Origin: JAUPKT01 sp964427855
Lineage (GTDB): Bacteria > Desulfobacterota > Desulfomonilia > Desulfomonilales > Desulfomonilaceae
Assembly: GCA_964427855.1 (NCBI GenBank)
Contig: CAYRVH010000007.1
Location: 1-64,000, forward strand
Direction: 5' to 3'
Length of the DNA stretch: 64,000 nucleotides
Of this stretch, positions 62,906 to 64,000 are shown one piece after another. Numbering within the stretch: the first letter of the stretch is position 1; each line of letters starts with the position of its first letter. The notes beneath the pieces are model-generated. The model was not told the DNA's origin, did no database searches, and worked only from the letters and a program-made list of their open reading frames with translations. The translations under genes and the position numbers were made by a program.

Positions 62906-63916
62906 GTGAGACAGAGCGTTGTTTTGAGTCTGCTGGTGTTTGAGTGTTGCCTCGCCGCCTCAGCGTCAAGGGCGGGTCAGGCGGATTCGATCAGTATTGC
63001 GGTTGAATTTAGTGACCACGCTGCAAGCGCGTACGTGGCACGTCACAAAGGTTGGTTTCGAGATGCGGACTTGGAGGTGCGGTGTTACAACTACGTTACG
63101 GGTTTGTCCTTAGCTGCGGGGCTGGGACGAGGAGAGATTCAGGCGGCTTACATGTGTCTGCTGCCCGCTATTAATGCGAAGGCCAACGCCGGGACGCCGA
63201 TCAGGATTGTAGCTGGGACGCACCGGTTTGGGTATGGGCTGACGGTAAACGAAGCGAAGGTAAAGAGAATCAAGGATTTAGAGCGGGATGATGTACGGAT
63301 CGGATGCGTTCAGGTGGGCAGCCCGGCTGATGCCCTTCTTTTGAGGATCATCGAGTCGTACGGTCTTGAACGCTCTCGAGTCCTCAAGAAAGTGCAACGA
63401 ATGGCGATGCCTATGCAGATTGCAGCCATCAAGGCTGGTATGTTGGATGCGAGTGTTATGCCTGAACATTGGCCTGCCGTTGCGGAGCAGGCGGGATTTA
63501 AGACATTGCTGACGGCTGAAGATGTATGGCCTGGAATGCAGGGGAGCGTCTTGGTCGTCATGGATGAACTCGCAAGGACGCGGCCGGATGTCGTACGAAA
63601 GCTCGTGGAGATCACGATGCAGGCGACACATTGGATCGAGAAAAATCCCCGAGAGGCTGCACAGTTGATGGCAGCGGAGCTTCAAGTTGTCGGCGCAAAT
63701 TTTTTCCCTGTTGAATTGGCAGAGCCCGTTTCTCAATTGCTCGTAACTCCTGAGATGATGTTGAGATCGATGGCGCGATTGAACTATACGACTGCCATTG
63801 ACCCGAACGCAGTACAAGAGCAAATCGATTTTGCTTTCCGCCACGGCTACATACGTCAGCAGCTCAAAAGAAGCGACATTCTTGATTTGAGTTTTCTCCA
63901 TGAAGGTTCGAGGTAA
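62906..63916 (+). CDS. ABC transporter substrate-binding protein (NMT1/SsuA/THI5-like)
   Basis: A 336-residue periplasmic binding protein. A signal peptide (SVVLSLLVFECCLAASASRAG) is followed by the NMT1/THI5-like fold: SISIAVEFSDHAASAYVARHKGWF, RIVAGTHRFGYGLTV, LERDDVRIGCVQVGSPAD, MLDASVMPEHWPAVAEQAG and VVRKLVEITMQATHWIEKNPREAAQLM. The family binds aliphatic sulfonates, nitrate, taurine or pyrimidine precursors; the ligand is unknown. The GTG at 62906 with GAGG at 9 nt is favoured; ATG 62897 and 62876 are alternatives. The permease gene overlaps its end. Confidence 0.85.
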   Translation: MRQSVVLSLLVFECCLAASASRAGQADSISIAVEFSDHAASAYVARHKGWFRDADLEVRCYNYVTGLSLAAGLGRGEIQAAYMCLLPAINAKANAGTPIRIVAGTHRFGYGLTVNEAKVKRIKDLERDDVRIGCVQVGSPADALLLRIIESYGLERSRVLKKVQRMAMPMQIAAIKAGMLDASVMPEHWPAVAEQAGFKTLLTAEDVWPGMQGSVLVVMDELARTRPDVVRKLVEITMQATHWIEKNPREAAQLMAAELQVVGANFFPVELAEPVSQLLVTPEMMLRSMARLNYTTAIDPNAVQEQIDFAFRHGYIRQQLKRSDILDLSFLHEGSR

Positions 63917-64000
63917 AGTTTTTGAATGGATGTGGGGTCTGGCGCCCGTGGCTGTCTTCTTGGTGCTCTGGGAGGTGGGCGGGAGGCTTGCCGTTGCGCC
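63900..64000 (+). CDS. ABC transporter permease, N-terminal part
   Basis: ATG 63900 overlaps the end of the binding-protein gene by 17 bp. The visible 33 residues, beginning MKVRGKVFEWMWGLAPV and continuing with a hydrophobic helix, suit a SsuC/TauC-type permease that pairs with NMT1-like binding proteins. The gene runs past the window edge. Confidence 0.65.
   Translation, partial: MKVRGKVFEWMWGLAPVAVFLVLWEVGGRLAVA

Overview
The window reads as chromosomal DNA of a strictly anaerobic bacterium of the Desulfobacterota (former Deltaproteobacteria) type, probably near Syntrophobacteria or Desulfomonilia. This placement is an inference from gene content: a Tat-exported molybdenum/tungsten formate dehydrogenase with FdhE and a ModE-like regulator, a double-cubane-cluster (2-hydroxyacyl-CoA dehydratase-like) protein with its activase, FmdE, a CGGC protein, a heptose isomerase typical of LPS makers, and dispersed repeats of the kind common in these genomes. 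Three runs of N (50728-50737, 54679-54701, 56051-56060) show it is a gapped draft or metagenome assembly. No rRNA, CRISPR array, prophage or intact insertion sequence was seen.

Layout. 0.2-7 kb, minus strand: nadK, recN, a short argA-like acetyltransferase, then an envelope group (lipoprotein, NlpC/P60-like protein, esterase-fold protein with a Cys nucleophile). 7-21 kb: rarA, a 5'-nucleotidase, tRNA-Pro, alaS with a 56-residue protein downstream, an AT-rich island with an orphan DNA methyltransferase, a P-type cation ATPase, a formyltransferase/GINT1-like sugar enzyme, HU and a tiny lipoprotein. 21-32 kb: rpoH, a Lon-family protease, gmhA, an RNase II family nuclease, a Nudix-FmdE-metallohydrolase operon and an exported VCBS-repeat protein. 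32-42 kb: tRNA-Leu, a PLP decarboxylase, then a minus-strand redox block (double-cubane protein, its activase, fdhA, fdhB, ModE-like regulator, CGGC protein). 42-50 kb: a broken methyltransferase, tRNA-Ala, a zinc dehydrogenase, small proteins, fdhE, a membrane metallophosphoesterase, an O-methyltransferase and an adenylate cyclase. 50-57 kb: a hybrid PAS histidine kinase, a repeat cluster, a SagB-type dehydrogenase and a ferritin-like protein. 57-64 kb: a giant TPR-CHAT protein joined in frame to a TPR-OmpA protein, then a DUF364 protein and the start of an ABC importer.

Themes. (1) Several genes are broken by one base: fdhB (frameshift), the double-cubane protein (TAA), the 42-kb methyltransferase (TAA plus truncation) and the CHAT gene (TAA after the signal peptide). 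TAA is also the normal stop of intact genes here, so recoding is unlikely; recent decay or draft errors are the options. (2) The most unusual locus is 57-61.5 kb, where a probable caspase-like protease reads straight into a peptidoglycan-binding OmpA protein that keeps its own ribosome site and signal peptide. (3) The formate dehydrogenase promoter carries a perfect palindrome just downstream of the -10, and a ModE-like regulator lies at the end of the same cluster. (4) At least three dispersed repeat families occupy most gaps longer than 300 bp.
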